DNA from: an uncultured Bacteroidales bacterium | Lineage (GTDB): Bacteria > Bacteroidota > Bacteroidia > Bacteroidales > JAUNSR01 | NCBI GenBank assembly: GCA_947074245.1 | Contig: CAMTOW010000038.1 | Location: 1-10,182 of the forward strand | Direction: 5' to 3' | Length of the DNA: 10,182 bases | In this document: one piece after another, positions 1 through 6,845 of the stretch | Layout: each line of letters opens with the position of its first letter | How positions within the stretch are numbered: the first letter of the stretch is position 1 | Notes under the pieces: model-generated | The model's database searches: none | The model's input: the letters and a program-made list of their open reading frames with translations, nothing else | What the model was told of the DNA's origin: nothing | Position numbers and translations under genes: made by a program

Positions 1-34
1 AAAAAAGCGCATCCGCCATAAAGACGGATGCGCT
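1..34 (-). terminator. Intrinsic terminator of the secreted repeat protein gene
   Basis: A perfect inverted repeat pairs GCGCATCCG (7-15) with CGGATGCGC (25-33) across a 9-nt loop; A6-T34 adds a tenth pair. Read on the minus strand the stem is followed by six T residues (complement of 1-6). It lies about 50 nt past the stop codon of the minus-strand gene ending at 83, so it most likely ends that transcript. The window begins inside the T tract, so its full length is unknown. Confidence 0.85.
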
Positions 35-82
35 CAATACATAATTTAAAAAACAAGATGGACTCTTACCCCATCGCAGCGT

Positions 83-1414
83 TTATCGCACGATTTTGAT
101 TGCAAGAGCTTCACCATCTACCAATGCTTTCACAATATATACGCCCGAAGCAAGAACACCCATATCTACTGACGTTCCGTTCGGTTGAATTTGTTTGCAC
201 AATGCGCCGGTATGATTGTAAACAGCTACCTGCGTACAATTTTCAGGGATTACCAGATTTTGGTTTGCCGCGTCGTAAATCAACTGAGATTTACCCGCGA
301 TGATATCATTTACACTCGCTTCGTAATTTGAAAACTCCATAATCCACGGCAAACGACCTCCGTTATCCGAGAAACCACAGATTACATCGCCCGAAGCTGA
401 AATACGACGAGGAGTAAACAGCGGATGCAACGGAGCCTCGCCGGTCAATGATTCATAGTAATCATCCATGTTGTAATATTCTCCGTCAACGATAATAAAC
501 GGAAAACGCTCGGTAAAGAAACTACCTGTTTCAAATCCGATCACGACAGAACCATCATTCGTAATACCACAGGCAGAACCACCCGAACGACCTATGGAAA
601 CAGGAATCAACTCAACATCCGACGATTCTCTAGACCAGATATACGGCAGACCTCCTATATATTCCGCTTCTACGTCGGCATCATAATAATTCCCGACAAC
701 GTATGCCCCATTACGAGCCACACTTCCGACATTGGCAGAAGCTCCGACTTTAGTTAAAGCTCCATCTACCCAAATACCGACAGGGCCATAATAAGAGTCA
801 CCCAACCAACCCGCGATGACACGGCCGTCATCAGACATTCCGTTACAGATAGCACCGCTACCTCCCGATCCGCCCATATCCAAGCGCTGAGAAAGCAAAC
901 CGTCTACCCATACTACCGGCTCGTAGCGGAACTGCTGCAACGCGTTGAGCGCTCCACTCATAATAGAGCCGTCTGGGCTTATCGCCATAACCGCGCCATT
1001 AAAGTTTTGAGGATTCCAAGCGCATCCGGCAATCGGCTCGGGGAAATGCCACTTACCGTCTTTAAAATAAGCCTCACGAATAATCGGCTTACCTTCTACA
1101 ATCATATCAGGGTCACTAACCGTACCGCCGATGATACCATTATCACTTATATCGTAAGCTGACGCAAACAATGGATACTCCGGATGTTCCAATTCAGGTA
1201 GCTGAACCAACTCTTTATTCAATCTATCATAATAAAACACCCGTCCGGTTGCCGGATTTTCTCCCACGATATATCGCCCGTTTGAGGATATGGCAGAGAA
1301 AAACGCACCATTCATGTTTTCGTCATCAAAATACTGCAAGGTTACATTTTCATTTTGTCCGATTAGAGAAGAAGTAAATCCAGCAGCAACTAAAAGTGTA
1401 AAAATCTTTTTCAT
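83..1414 (-). CDS. Secreted repeat protein with T9SS C-terminal sorting domain
   Basis: A 443-residue protein of unknown function that appears to be exported and then handled by the type IX secretion system. The start is placed at the ATG at 1412-1414 because it begins directly with a signal peptide (MKKIFTLLVAAG..., cleavage probably near residue 19-20); an in-frame start at 1471 would add 19 residues in front of it. The body has about seven units of the form (I/M)S-x-(D/N/S)G-x-(I/V)-x-G, near residues 39-51, 86-99, 142-155, 190-203, 230-242, 281-294 and 336-348. They are spaced about 40-55 residues apart, as in extracellular HAF-type or beta-propeller-like repeats. Residues from about 373 to the end form a small beta domain ending in GVYIVKA...KIVR, typical of Por sorting domains (TIGR04183 type). 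In that family the domain is removed at the outer membrane and the cargo is attached to A-LPS or released. No catalytic motif was recognised. The gene is monocistronic, with its own terminator. Confidence 0.8.
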   Translation of the reverse strand: MKKIFTLLVAAGFTSSLIGQNENVTLQYFDDENMNGAFFSAISSNGRYIVGENPATGRVFYYDRLNKELVQLPELEHPEYPLFASAYDISDNGIIGGTVSDPDMIVEGKPIIREAYFKDGKWHFPEPIAGCAWNPQNFNGAVMAISPDGSIMSGALNALQQFRYEPVVWVDGLLSQRLDMGGSGGSGAICNGMSDDGRVIAGWLGDSYYGPVGIWVDGALTKVGASANVGSVARNGAYVVGNYYDADVEAEYIGGLPYIWSRESSDVELIPVSIGRSGGSACGITNDGSVVIGFETGSFFTERFPFIIVDGEYYNMDDYYESLTGEAPLHPLFTPRRISASGDVICGFSDNGGRLPWIMEFSNYEASVNDIIAGKSQLIYDAANQNLVIPENCTQVAVYNHTGALCKQIQPNGTSVDMGVLASGVYIVKALVDGEALAIKIVR

Positions 1415-1616
1415 ATTAAAACAAATTATTGGATAAAAATGAAATTTATACAATGATATAAAATATTTCATTACAACCCGCTTTCGATTGATTTATATTA
1501 ACTAAATAATATTTTTAATTTTAAAACTAACAAGATTTAATTAACACCTTTGCTGCCTTGAAATGTCAAATATTCCGACAAAAAGCATCCGCTTTTTGTT
1601 AATTTGCCCGATGTGT
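1415..1616. other. AT-rich intergenic region, no gene seen
   Basis: This is the upstream region of the secreted repeat protein gene together with the space after the agu operon terminator. It is very AT-rich. No clean TAnnTTTG box was found on the minus strand; the nearest match, TAATTTG at 1422-1428, is one base short and only about 8 nt from the start codon. A small hairpin pairs ACAAAAAGC (1578-1586) with GCTTTTTGT (1591-1599) across a 4-nt loop and could be an accessory bidirectional terminator. A 61-codon plus-strand frame beginning at 1563 is not believed, because it runs through the agu terminator. Confidence 0.5.
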
Positions 1617-1667
1617 AAAAAAAAATCCGCATATCGATTCAACAGATCCGTTGAATCGAAATGCGGA
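1617..1667 (-). terminator. Long intrinsic terminator of the aguA-aguB operon
   Basis: An inverted repeat with 18-nt arms (1626-1643 and 1650-1667) has one A-A mismatch and a 6-nt loop (AGATCC). On the minus strand the stem runs directly into a T tract (complement of A1617-A1625, nine bases). It lies about 78 nt beyond the aguB stop codon. It is a strong rho-independent terminator for the minus-strand operon; nothing comparable to a U tract follows it on the plus strand. Confidence 0.85.
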
Positions 1668-1744
1668 ATATTCTATAAAGTAGTATTTGTGCGAAAAGAC
1701 AAAGAGACAATCCGTCAAATACGGATCAACCCATTCTTAAAAAA

Positions 1745-2632
1745 TTAATCCAAAAAGCGTTTGGTAATCCCTTCGTAATGATCGATACGACGGTCACGAA
1801 GGAACGGCCACCAGCGACGCACATTCTCAGATCGCGCCATATCAACTTCTACGACGGTATTTATCGCTTCGTTATTTGGCGCTTCGAATAGCAGTTCTCC
1901 CTGCGGACCGGCCACGAAACTATTTCCCCAGAAGGTAATGCCGTTGGTTTGACCCGACGGATCGGGCTCCCATCCGGTACGGTTTACCGAAACAACAGGC
2001 AGTCCGTTGGCCACGGCATGCCCGCGCTGAGAAATCACCCATGCGCCGAGCTGTCTGCTTTTCTCTTCGTCGGTATCCGAACTTTCCCAACCGATCGCCG
2101 TAGGGTAAATCAATAGATCCGCTCCGCGCAAAGCCATCAGACGGGCAGCTTCGGGATACCATTGATCCCAACACACCAATACGCCCAGTTTCCCGATTGA
2201 CGTCTGAATCGGCTCGAATCCCAAATCGCCATGCGTGAAATAAAATTTCTCATAATACGCCGGATCGTCCGGAATATGCATCTTGCGATATTTTCCGGCT
2301 ATCGAACCGTCTTTATCAAACACAACGGCTGTATTGTGATACAATCCGGCCGCGCGACGCTCAAAAAGAGAAGTTACCAATACGATACCCAGTTCTTTGG
2401 CAATCGCTCCGTAAAACTCGGTCGATGGGCCGGGAATCGGTTCTGCCAAATCAAACAGATCCGTATTTTCCGTTTGGCAGAAATAAGGAGTGTTATGCAG
2501 TTCTTGCAAAACAACCAGTTCGGCTCCTTTCTTCGCACAATCGTGAATATTATCGTATAGTTTCTTCAGATTTTCTTTCTTATCCTCCGAACAGGTCTGC
2601 TGCACCAGACCCACTTTTATTGTTTTTGCCAT
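1745..2632 (-). CDS. aguB: N-carbamoylputrescine amidohydrolase (nitrilase superfamily)
   Basis: Hydrolyses N-carbamoylputrescine to putrescine, CO2 and ammonia in the cytoplasm, the last step of the agmatine route to polyamines. The 295-residue product is the usual length for the family. The nitrilase Glu-Lys-Cys triad is visible: E44 in VLQELHNTPYF, K117 in YRKMHIPDD and C154 in LVCWDQWYPEAAR. The WYPEAAR and GWE motifs and the C-terminal RRWWPFLRDRR segment are typical of AguB rather than of other nitrilase-family amidases. The start is set at the ATG at 2630-2632 (MAKTIKVGLVQQ), where family homology should begin; a frame open to 2677 would add 15 residues that do not look like the family. 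It lies 67 bp downstream of aguA on the same strand with no terminator between, so the two are probably cotranscribed. Assignment rests on motif recognition and operon context. Confidence 0.93.
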   Translation of the reverse strand: MAKTIKVGLVQQTCSEDKKENLKKLYDNIHDCAKKGAELVVLQELHNTPYFCQTENTDLFDLAEPIPGPSTEFYGAIAKELGIVLVTSLFERRAAGLYHNTAVVFDKDGSIAGKYRKMHIPDDPAYYEKFYFTHGDLGFEPIQTSIGKLGVLVCWDQWYPEAARLMALRGADLLIYPTAIGWESSDTDEEKSRQLGAWVISQRGHAVANGLPVVSVNRTGWEPDPSGQTNGITFWGNSFVAGPQGELLFEAPNNEAINTVVEVDMARSENVRRWWPFLRDRRIDHYEGITKRFLD

Positions 2633-2699
2633 AATTCTCTGATTATTAAAAGTAAAAAATAAGATTCCTTCCATCACAGACGGTCGGATCAGCGGTTTA

Positions 2700-3728
2700 T
2701 CAACTCAATACGTTTTCCGGAAATTGCATCGTCACGCAATGAAGCGACCCATGCTGCTTGATCAGCGCCGAACAGTCAATACCGATGATCTCATGTGCCG
2801 GGAAGGCCAACTGAAGCGCCAAACGGGCTTTCTCATCATTTTCCGGCTGACTGTATGTCGGATACAACACCACCTGGTTCATGATCAAAAAATTAGCATA
2901 GGTTGCAGGAAGACGTTCGCCATCGAAATAAACCGCTTCTGCCATTGGCAGCGGAATGAGTCGATACGGCTTTCCGTCCAGTGTGCGGAACGTTGCAAGT
3001 TGTTCCTCCATCTGCTCCAACGCTTCGTAATGCTCGTCGATCGGATCGTCGCATTTCACATAAACGATCGTATGATCGGGACAAAGACGCGCCAACGTAT
3101 CAATATGGCTATCGGTATCATCTCCGGCAAGATAGCCGTGATCTACCCATAATACTTGTTTGAGGTGAAACGCTTTTTTGAGATAATCTTCAATCTGAAG
3201 CTTATTCCATTCGCCGTTTCGATTTTTCGAAAGCAGACATTCGGACGTTGTCAGCAAAGTGCCTTCACCATCCGACTCGATACCTCCGCCTTCCAAAACA
3301 AAATTCAGACGATTATCGTATTCGCCATGAAATACGCCTGCGTCATAGCTTGCGGATGTAATCAGGTTATCGTAATTGGCTGCGAACTTAAGCCCCCAAC
3401 CGTTAAATTTAAAATCGCAGATGACAGGCTTATTATTGCGGATGACCGTGATCGGACCATGATCGCGAGCCCATGTATCATTGGTGTCGCATACCATAAA
3501 ACGAACGTTTTCCATATTCACGGAGTGTTCGATCAGACGGCGCACTTTCTCCTCATCGGGAGTAACGATCAGCAATAATTCGCGTTCTGCTATTTCACGT
3601 GCAAGATTGATATAACAGGCATTCACCTCATCAAGGATATAAGCCCAGTCTGTATCGGCATGTGGCCATGTAAGTTGAACCCCGCTCTGCGGATACCATT
3701 CTGCCGGTAAAAAAGAATTGTCGGTCAT
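2700..3728 (-). CDS. aguA: Agmatine deiminase (PPAD family)
   Basis: Converts agmatine to N-carbamoylputrescine plus ammonia, supplying the substrate of the next gene. The 342-residue protein belongs to the Porphyromonas-type peptidylarginine deiminase family (PF04371 type) of guanidino-modifying enzymes. Visible family signatures are WPH (residues 21-23), DTWARDHGP, FNGWG, EGGGIESDGEGT, the HIDTLAR catalytic His/Asp segment, and the C-terminal GSLHC motif with nucleophile C331. There is no signal peptide, and the length matches cytoplasmic agmatine deiminases rather than the secreted, multidomain Porphyromonas gingivalis PPAD. The ATG at 3726-3728 gives the expected N-terminus ahead of PAEWYPQSGVQLTWPH. 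A TAnnTTTG promoter box lies 30 nt upstream and aguB follows after 67 bp. The operon suggests putrescine made from arginine via agmatine; no arginine decarboxylase gene is in the window. Confidence 0.94.
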   Translation of the reverse strand: MTDNSFLPAEWYPQSGVQLTWPHADTDWAYILDEVNACYINLAREIAERELLLIVTPDEEKVRRLIEHSVNMENVRFMVCDTNDTWARDHGPITVIRNNKPVICDFKFNGWGLKFAANYDNLITSASYDAGVFHGEYDNRLNFVLEGGGIESDGEGTLLTTSECLLSKNRNGEWNKLQIEDYLKKAFHLKQVLWVDHGYLAGDDTDSHIDTLARLCPDHTIVYVKCDDPIDEHYEALEQMEEQLATFRTLDGKPYRLIPLPMAEAVYFDGERLPATYANFLIMNQVVLYPTYSQPENDEKARLALQLAFPAHEIIGIDCSALIKQHGSLHCVTMQFPENVLS

Positions 3729-3757
3729 CTGTATAGTTTCAATAATGAATTTAGATG

Positions 3758-3765
3758 CAAAGATA
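3758..3765 (-). promoter_or_regulatory. Bacteroidetes-type -7 box upstream of aguA
   Basis: On the minus strand the sequence TATCTTTG, followed by C, is an exact match to the Bacteroidetes -7 consensus TAnnTTTG. It sits 29 nt before the aguA start codon, predicting a leader of roughly 20-25 nt. No convincing TTG/TTTG -33 element is seen 19-21 nt further upstream. No Shine-Dalgarno sequence precedes the ATG, which is normal in this phylum. Confidence 0.65.
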
Positions 3766-3984
3766 AATAAGTTATCTCAATCATTTCATTTTCTGCCTGC
3801 TGAGCTCGATTAAATATATCATCTTTCAACTAAAAGTATAGAAAATTTTATTCCTGCTCCCGGCATCGGTTAATCAACTCCAATATGTTTTAATATCTTT
3901 TTGCCGCTTTCATTTGTGTTAAAAATATATTTTTTTGCTTTATTTTTATTATATTACCATTACATCAACTTAATCATTGATTTT

Positions 3985-6246
3985 ATGAGAAATTTGTTTT
4001 TACTCTCTTTAATGGCGGGAGGTTTGCTGTCTGCCACAACTACAAGTGCGACGGTCGATGAAAATTGCTACAGACCGGGATCATGCAAAACACAAGGAAT
4101 TACTGCTAAAGCAAATGTTTCGGATGCCAACACAAGGGCCAATCAAGATGTAATGGTTCCTCATCGCAAAGTGTACGGATTTTTTCTTTCCAATTTCAGT
4201 TGGGGAGGATTTGATTATGGAATGGGTGAATTCTTTATGGATCAACCCGCTAATGCGACTCTTTTGTATCCGTTCGACGGAATGGACGCGTTTTACTCCG
4301 GAGCCGTAGCCAACGGTATTTATTACGGTTGTCAATATGAATATACATTCAGCGGCCCTCCTACCCCGATGAATGTCATTGCGATCGATCTGATTACGGG
4401 AGAAAGAAAAGAGCTCGGCCCCTGGACTGCGAGCAACAGTCTGCGTCTGCAAGACATGACTTATGACGTGGCAAACAAGATCATGTATGTATGCGGGTTC
4501 AATATGGGATCGAGCATTCTATTCACATTGGATCTGGAAAACGGCTCTTTGACGGAATTAGGCACTTTGCCTAAAACGATCGGAACTCTGGCTGCGGATC
4601 GGAATGGAGTTTTATATGGCATATCTCAAACGGGCGTATTATACCGAATAGATCCGCAGACGACAGAAACCACAGAAGTGCTTGATCTGGGGTTGGGCAG
4701 CCTGTCTGGAGCGCAGACGATGGAGTTTGACCTGACCGACAACACATTGTATTGGGCAGCCAACTTAAGTTCGGATTATAGAAATTATGTGCTCTATAAA
4801 ATGAATGTCGAAGACGAAAATATCTCTCCCGAAATGATCGGACCGATCGGCGGAAACAATAGCGAAACGGTATTTAAAGGAATGTATATTCCGTTCGTAC
4901 TGGCTGGTGAAAACGCGCCTGCCGCACCAACTGAAATCAGTGTGACAGCTGCAGATGACGCGCAGTTAAAAGCGTTTATCAAAGCGAAAGCTCCTACAAA
5001 ATCGTTCGGCGGAGAAGATCTCTCTTCGATAAACTCATTACGCATCTATCGCAACAACGAACTGATTGCAGACATACCGGCGACGGAAGTAGGTGAATTC
5101 ATTGAATATACGGATGAAGTTCCGGCTAATGCGGAGTTTCGATATGCGATCTGTGCGACCAACGATACCGGCGAAGGTGAGAAATATTACATCAGCAGAT
5201 ATGTAGGTGAAGATGCTCCGGAAAGAGTACTCAATGTATCCATATTCCCGAGCGATGGTTGTAGTGAAGTGACGCTCACTTGGGATAAACCGCAAATCGG
5301 ATTGCATGGAGGCAGCTTCAAAGAAGAGAACATCTCGTATCGAATCAAACGCTATCCGGATGAAGTAACGATTGCCGATCAGTTGAAGGATTGCGGCTTT
5401 ACGGATGAGAATATCCCTGCATTACAGGCTTATTATTATGAGATTGTAGCATACAATGACGCGGGTAGCTCTTCTTATTACACGAACTACCTGATTGCCG
5501 GCCCATCGATGGCGGTTCCGTTCACCGACTATTTCGACAGCTTCAATGCCGTTAGAAACATCTGGACAGCGGTCGACAATAACAACGACTCATACACCTG
5601 GCAGATCAGTTCGGGATTAGGAGCTTATGAGTTTGAAGACGGATCCAGCGCGCTTGAATATTTCATCGATCCTTATTATACGGATTATACGATTGATCAG
5701 GATGCTGACGAGTGGCTCATCTCTCCTCCGTTTACGATGACGGAAGACAAACAATACACATTCAGCTTCAAAGCAAGAAGTTTCTCGAAAGAAACGTTTG
5801 AAATTCATTTCGGATCGAAAAATACGATCGGAGCGATGACTCTTCAGGCAGAATTCGAAGTGGATGCGAACGATGCGAAAGAGTTTACCGACTATTCGGT
5901 TAATCTTCCGGTAGTCTCTACTCCGCATTGCGTAGCGATTCGTCTGACTTCTCCGTTCCCTGCCAACCGGAAATCGTTCTTCCAGCTGACGGAAGCGAAT
6001 ATGAAAGTCAACACGACCGATAATCTGACTGCGGATCTTTCTGAAAAACTATATGTTTACGACCGTGACGGACAGATCGCTATCAGTGGCAACTATCTAT
6101 CGGCCGACATCTATGCGTCAAACGGCACGAAAATCGGATCGATGAATCAGACCAAACGAATCAGCGAATCAATGCCTAAAGGTATCTATATCGTAAATGT
6201 GAGAACCGAAACGAATATCCGCGCATTCAAAGTGGCTATCGACTGA
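3985..6246 (+). CDS. Large secreted Fn3 / cleaved-adhesin-like protein with T9SS sorting domain
   Basis: A 753-residue secreted protein of unknown specific function. The start is the ATG at 3985-3987, which begins a signal peptide (MRNLFLLSLMAGGLLSA); the frame stays open to 3901 but has no ATG there. In order: a propeller-like region at about 60-310 with repeated strands such as AIDLITGERKELG, TLDLENGSLTELG and LYRIDPQTTETTEV; two Fn3-like domains at about 312-407 and 412-507; a cleaved-adhesin / choice-of-anchor-J-like domain at about 509-677 (DYFDSF...WQIS...ADEWLISPPFTM...YTFSFKAR); and a Por-type sorting domain at about 684-753 ending GIYIVNVRTETNIRAFKVAID. Families with this layout are exported through the T9SS and act as surface adhesins or binding proteins, sometimes with a peptidase; no peptidase motif is seen here. 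The gene ends in adjacent TGA and TAA stops, followed by a strong terminator. It is divergent from aguA and appears monocistronic. Confidence 0.85.
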   Translation: MRNLFLLSLMAGGLLSATTTSATVDENCYRPGSCKTQGITAKANVSDANTRANQDVMVPHRKVYGFFLSNFSWGGFDYGMGEFFMDQPANATLLYPFDGMDAFYSGAVANGIYYGCQYEYTFSGPPTPMNVIAIDLITGERKELGPWTASNSLRLQDMTYDVANKIMYVCGFNMGSSILFTLDLENGSLTELGTLPKTIGTLAADRNGVLYGISQTGVLYRIDPQTTETTEVLDLGLGSLSGAQTMEFDLTDNTLYWAANLSSDYRNYVLYKMNVEDENISPEMIGPIGGNNSETVFKGMYIPFVLAGENAPAAPTEISVTAADDAQLKAFIKAKAPTKSFGGEDLSSINSLRIYRNNELIADIPATEVGEFIEYTDEVPANAEFRYAICATNDTGEGEKYYISRYVGEDAPERVLNVSIFPSDGCSEVTLTWDKPQIGLHGGSFKEENISYRIKRYPDEVTIADQLKDCGFTDENIPALQAYYYEIVAYNDAGSSSYYTNYLIAGPSMAVPFTDYFDSFNAVRNIWTAVDNNNDSYTWQISSGLGAYEFEDGSSALEYFIDPYYTDYTIDQDADEWLISPPFTMTEDKQYTFSFKARSFSKETFEIHFGSKNTIGAMTLQAEFEVDANDAKEFTDYSVNLPVVSTPHCVAIRLTSPFPANRKSFFQLTEANMKVNTTDNLTADLSEKLYVYDRDGQIAISGNYLSADIYASNGTKIGSMNQTKRISESMPKGIYIVNVRTETNIRAFKVAID

Positions 6247-6326
6247 TAATAAATCCGCGATGAGAAAGAAAGCTTTCTTTAATTAAAAAGCACAAGCGAT
6301 CGGATCTCATCAACATCCTGATATTG

Positions 6327-6366
6327 AAAAAGCCCATAAGAGCAAAATTGCTTCTATGGGCTTTTT
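6327..6366 (+). terminator. Intrinsic terminator after the large secreted protein
   Basis: AAAAAGCCCATA (6327-6338) pairs with TATGGGCTTTTT (6355-6366), and inside it AGCAA (6341-6345) pairs with TTGCT (6348-6352). This makes a long two-part stem with a T run on the plus strand. It lies about 80 nt beyond the stop codon at 6246. The A-rich left arm also gives a T run on the minus strand, so it can act in both directions and would stop minus-strand transcripts coming from 6560. Confidence 0.85.
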
Positions 6367-6422
6367 CTTATTATATATAGGATAGGAACGAGTCCTTCAT
6401 GAAAACAGTCACAAGAGGACAT

Positions 6423-6450
6423 AAAAAAAGAGCGATCGAAAAGACAGCTC
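6423..6450 (-). terminator. Second minus-strand hairpin with T7 tract
   Basis: GAGCGATC (6430-6437) pairs imperfectly with GACAGCTC (6443-6450) around a 5-nt loop; the four outer pairs are perfect. On the minus strand it runs into seven T residues (complement of A6423-A6429). It stands about 50 nt beyond the first hairpin of the small-RNA unit and may be a backup terminator, or the end of a longer read-through form. Confidence 0.5.
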
Positions 6451-6499
6451 TCACTCCGGTCTGATCCGTTTCACAGCGGACATGGAACCGTATAAAAAC

Positions 6500-6561
6500 G
6501 AAAAAGGTTGTCTCACGACAACCCATCTTCTTAACCTTAAATCTAATACCATGAAAAACAC
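6500..6561 (-). ncRNA. Putative small RNA with its own promoter and GNRA-capped terminator
   Basis: Read on the minus strand, a Bacteroidetes-type promoter at 6566-6596 should start transcription near 6558-6562. The transcript is AT-rich with a GATTTAAGGTTAAG segment at about 6529-6542. It ends in a perfect 7-bp hairpin, GGTTGTC/GACAACC (6517-6523 with 6506-6512), capped by GTGA, a GNRA tetraloop, and followed by five T residues (6501-6505). The predicted length is about 60 nt. No convincing protein is encoded: the short ATG frame starting in CATGG reads through the hairpin, and a 146-codon minus frame over the region shows no family resemblance. I recall similar short modules in other Bacteroidales intergenic regions, and a family of paralogous small RNAs reported in Bacteroides, but membership cannot be confirmed here. 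Function is unknown. Confidence 0.6.
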
Positions 6562-6565
6562 AGTA

Positions 6566-6596
6566 CAAATGTAAGCGACTTTCGGCAACCGTGCAA
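6566..6596 (-). promoter_or_regulatory. Bacteroidetes promoter (-33 TTG, -7 TACATTTG) for the small RNA
   Basis: On the minus strand TTG (6594-6596, within GTTG) is followed by exactly 20 nt and then TACATTTG (6566-6573), which fits TAnnTTTG completely. A 19-21 nt gap between the -33 and -7 boxes is the Bacteroidetes norm, so this is the best promoter in the window. It faces away from dnaG, and only the short hairpin-terminated transcript lies downstream. Confidence 0.7.
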
Positions 6597-6845
6597 CACT
6601 TCGAGCATATATTTTCAAGAAAAACTGTCATTTTTATATTTTTTAATACTACCACATGTTTTTTTGCTTCTTTTCCGAGGATATCGCCTTGCAAATGCCA
6701 GTTATCGAAGGTTCTGATATAGAATGGTATGCCTCGCAAGCGTTTCGTACAAATTATATTTAAAATGAAGTCGCGTCTTATCATCTTCAATCGTTGTTTG
6801 TATCTTCGCAATCGAATTTGTTCTTAAAATAAAGTTTTCGCGAAA
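6574..6845. other. Intergenic region before dnaG
   Basis: About 270 bp without a believable gene. It holds the -33 box of the small-RNA promoter at its left edge, an AT-rich middle, and a dnaG-proximal sequence with an imperfect -7 box, TATCTTCG at 6801-6808 on the plus strand (one mismatch to TAnnTTTG), about 37 nt before the dnaG ATG. No -33 partner is evident. A 32-codon plus frame beginning at 6729 and the 146-codon minus frame look like chance. Confidence 0.45.

Noticed and set aside
1422..1428. TAATTTG on the minus strand as promoter for the secreted repeat protein
   Set aside because: One base short of the consensus spacing and so close to the start codon that almost no leader would remain.
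1563..1748. 61-codon plus-strand ORF
   Set aside because: It runs straight through the 18-nt-arm agu terminator and into the end of aguB, has no good promoter and no family resemblance.
6265..6280. Perfect 16-nt palindrome AAAGAAAGCTTTCTTT after the large secreted protein gene
   Set aside because: There is no loop and no adjoining T tract, and it is A/T-rich; a protein binding site is possible but unsupported, and the real terminator is at 6327-6366.
6371..6811. 146-codon minus-strand ORF in the intergenic region upstream of dnaG
   Set aside because: It overlaps the small-RNA promoter, transcript and two hairpins, has cysteine/phenylalanine-rich low-plausibility composition and no recognisable domain. 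Likely a chance frame, though such frames over this module may be annotated as hypothetical proteins.
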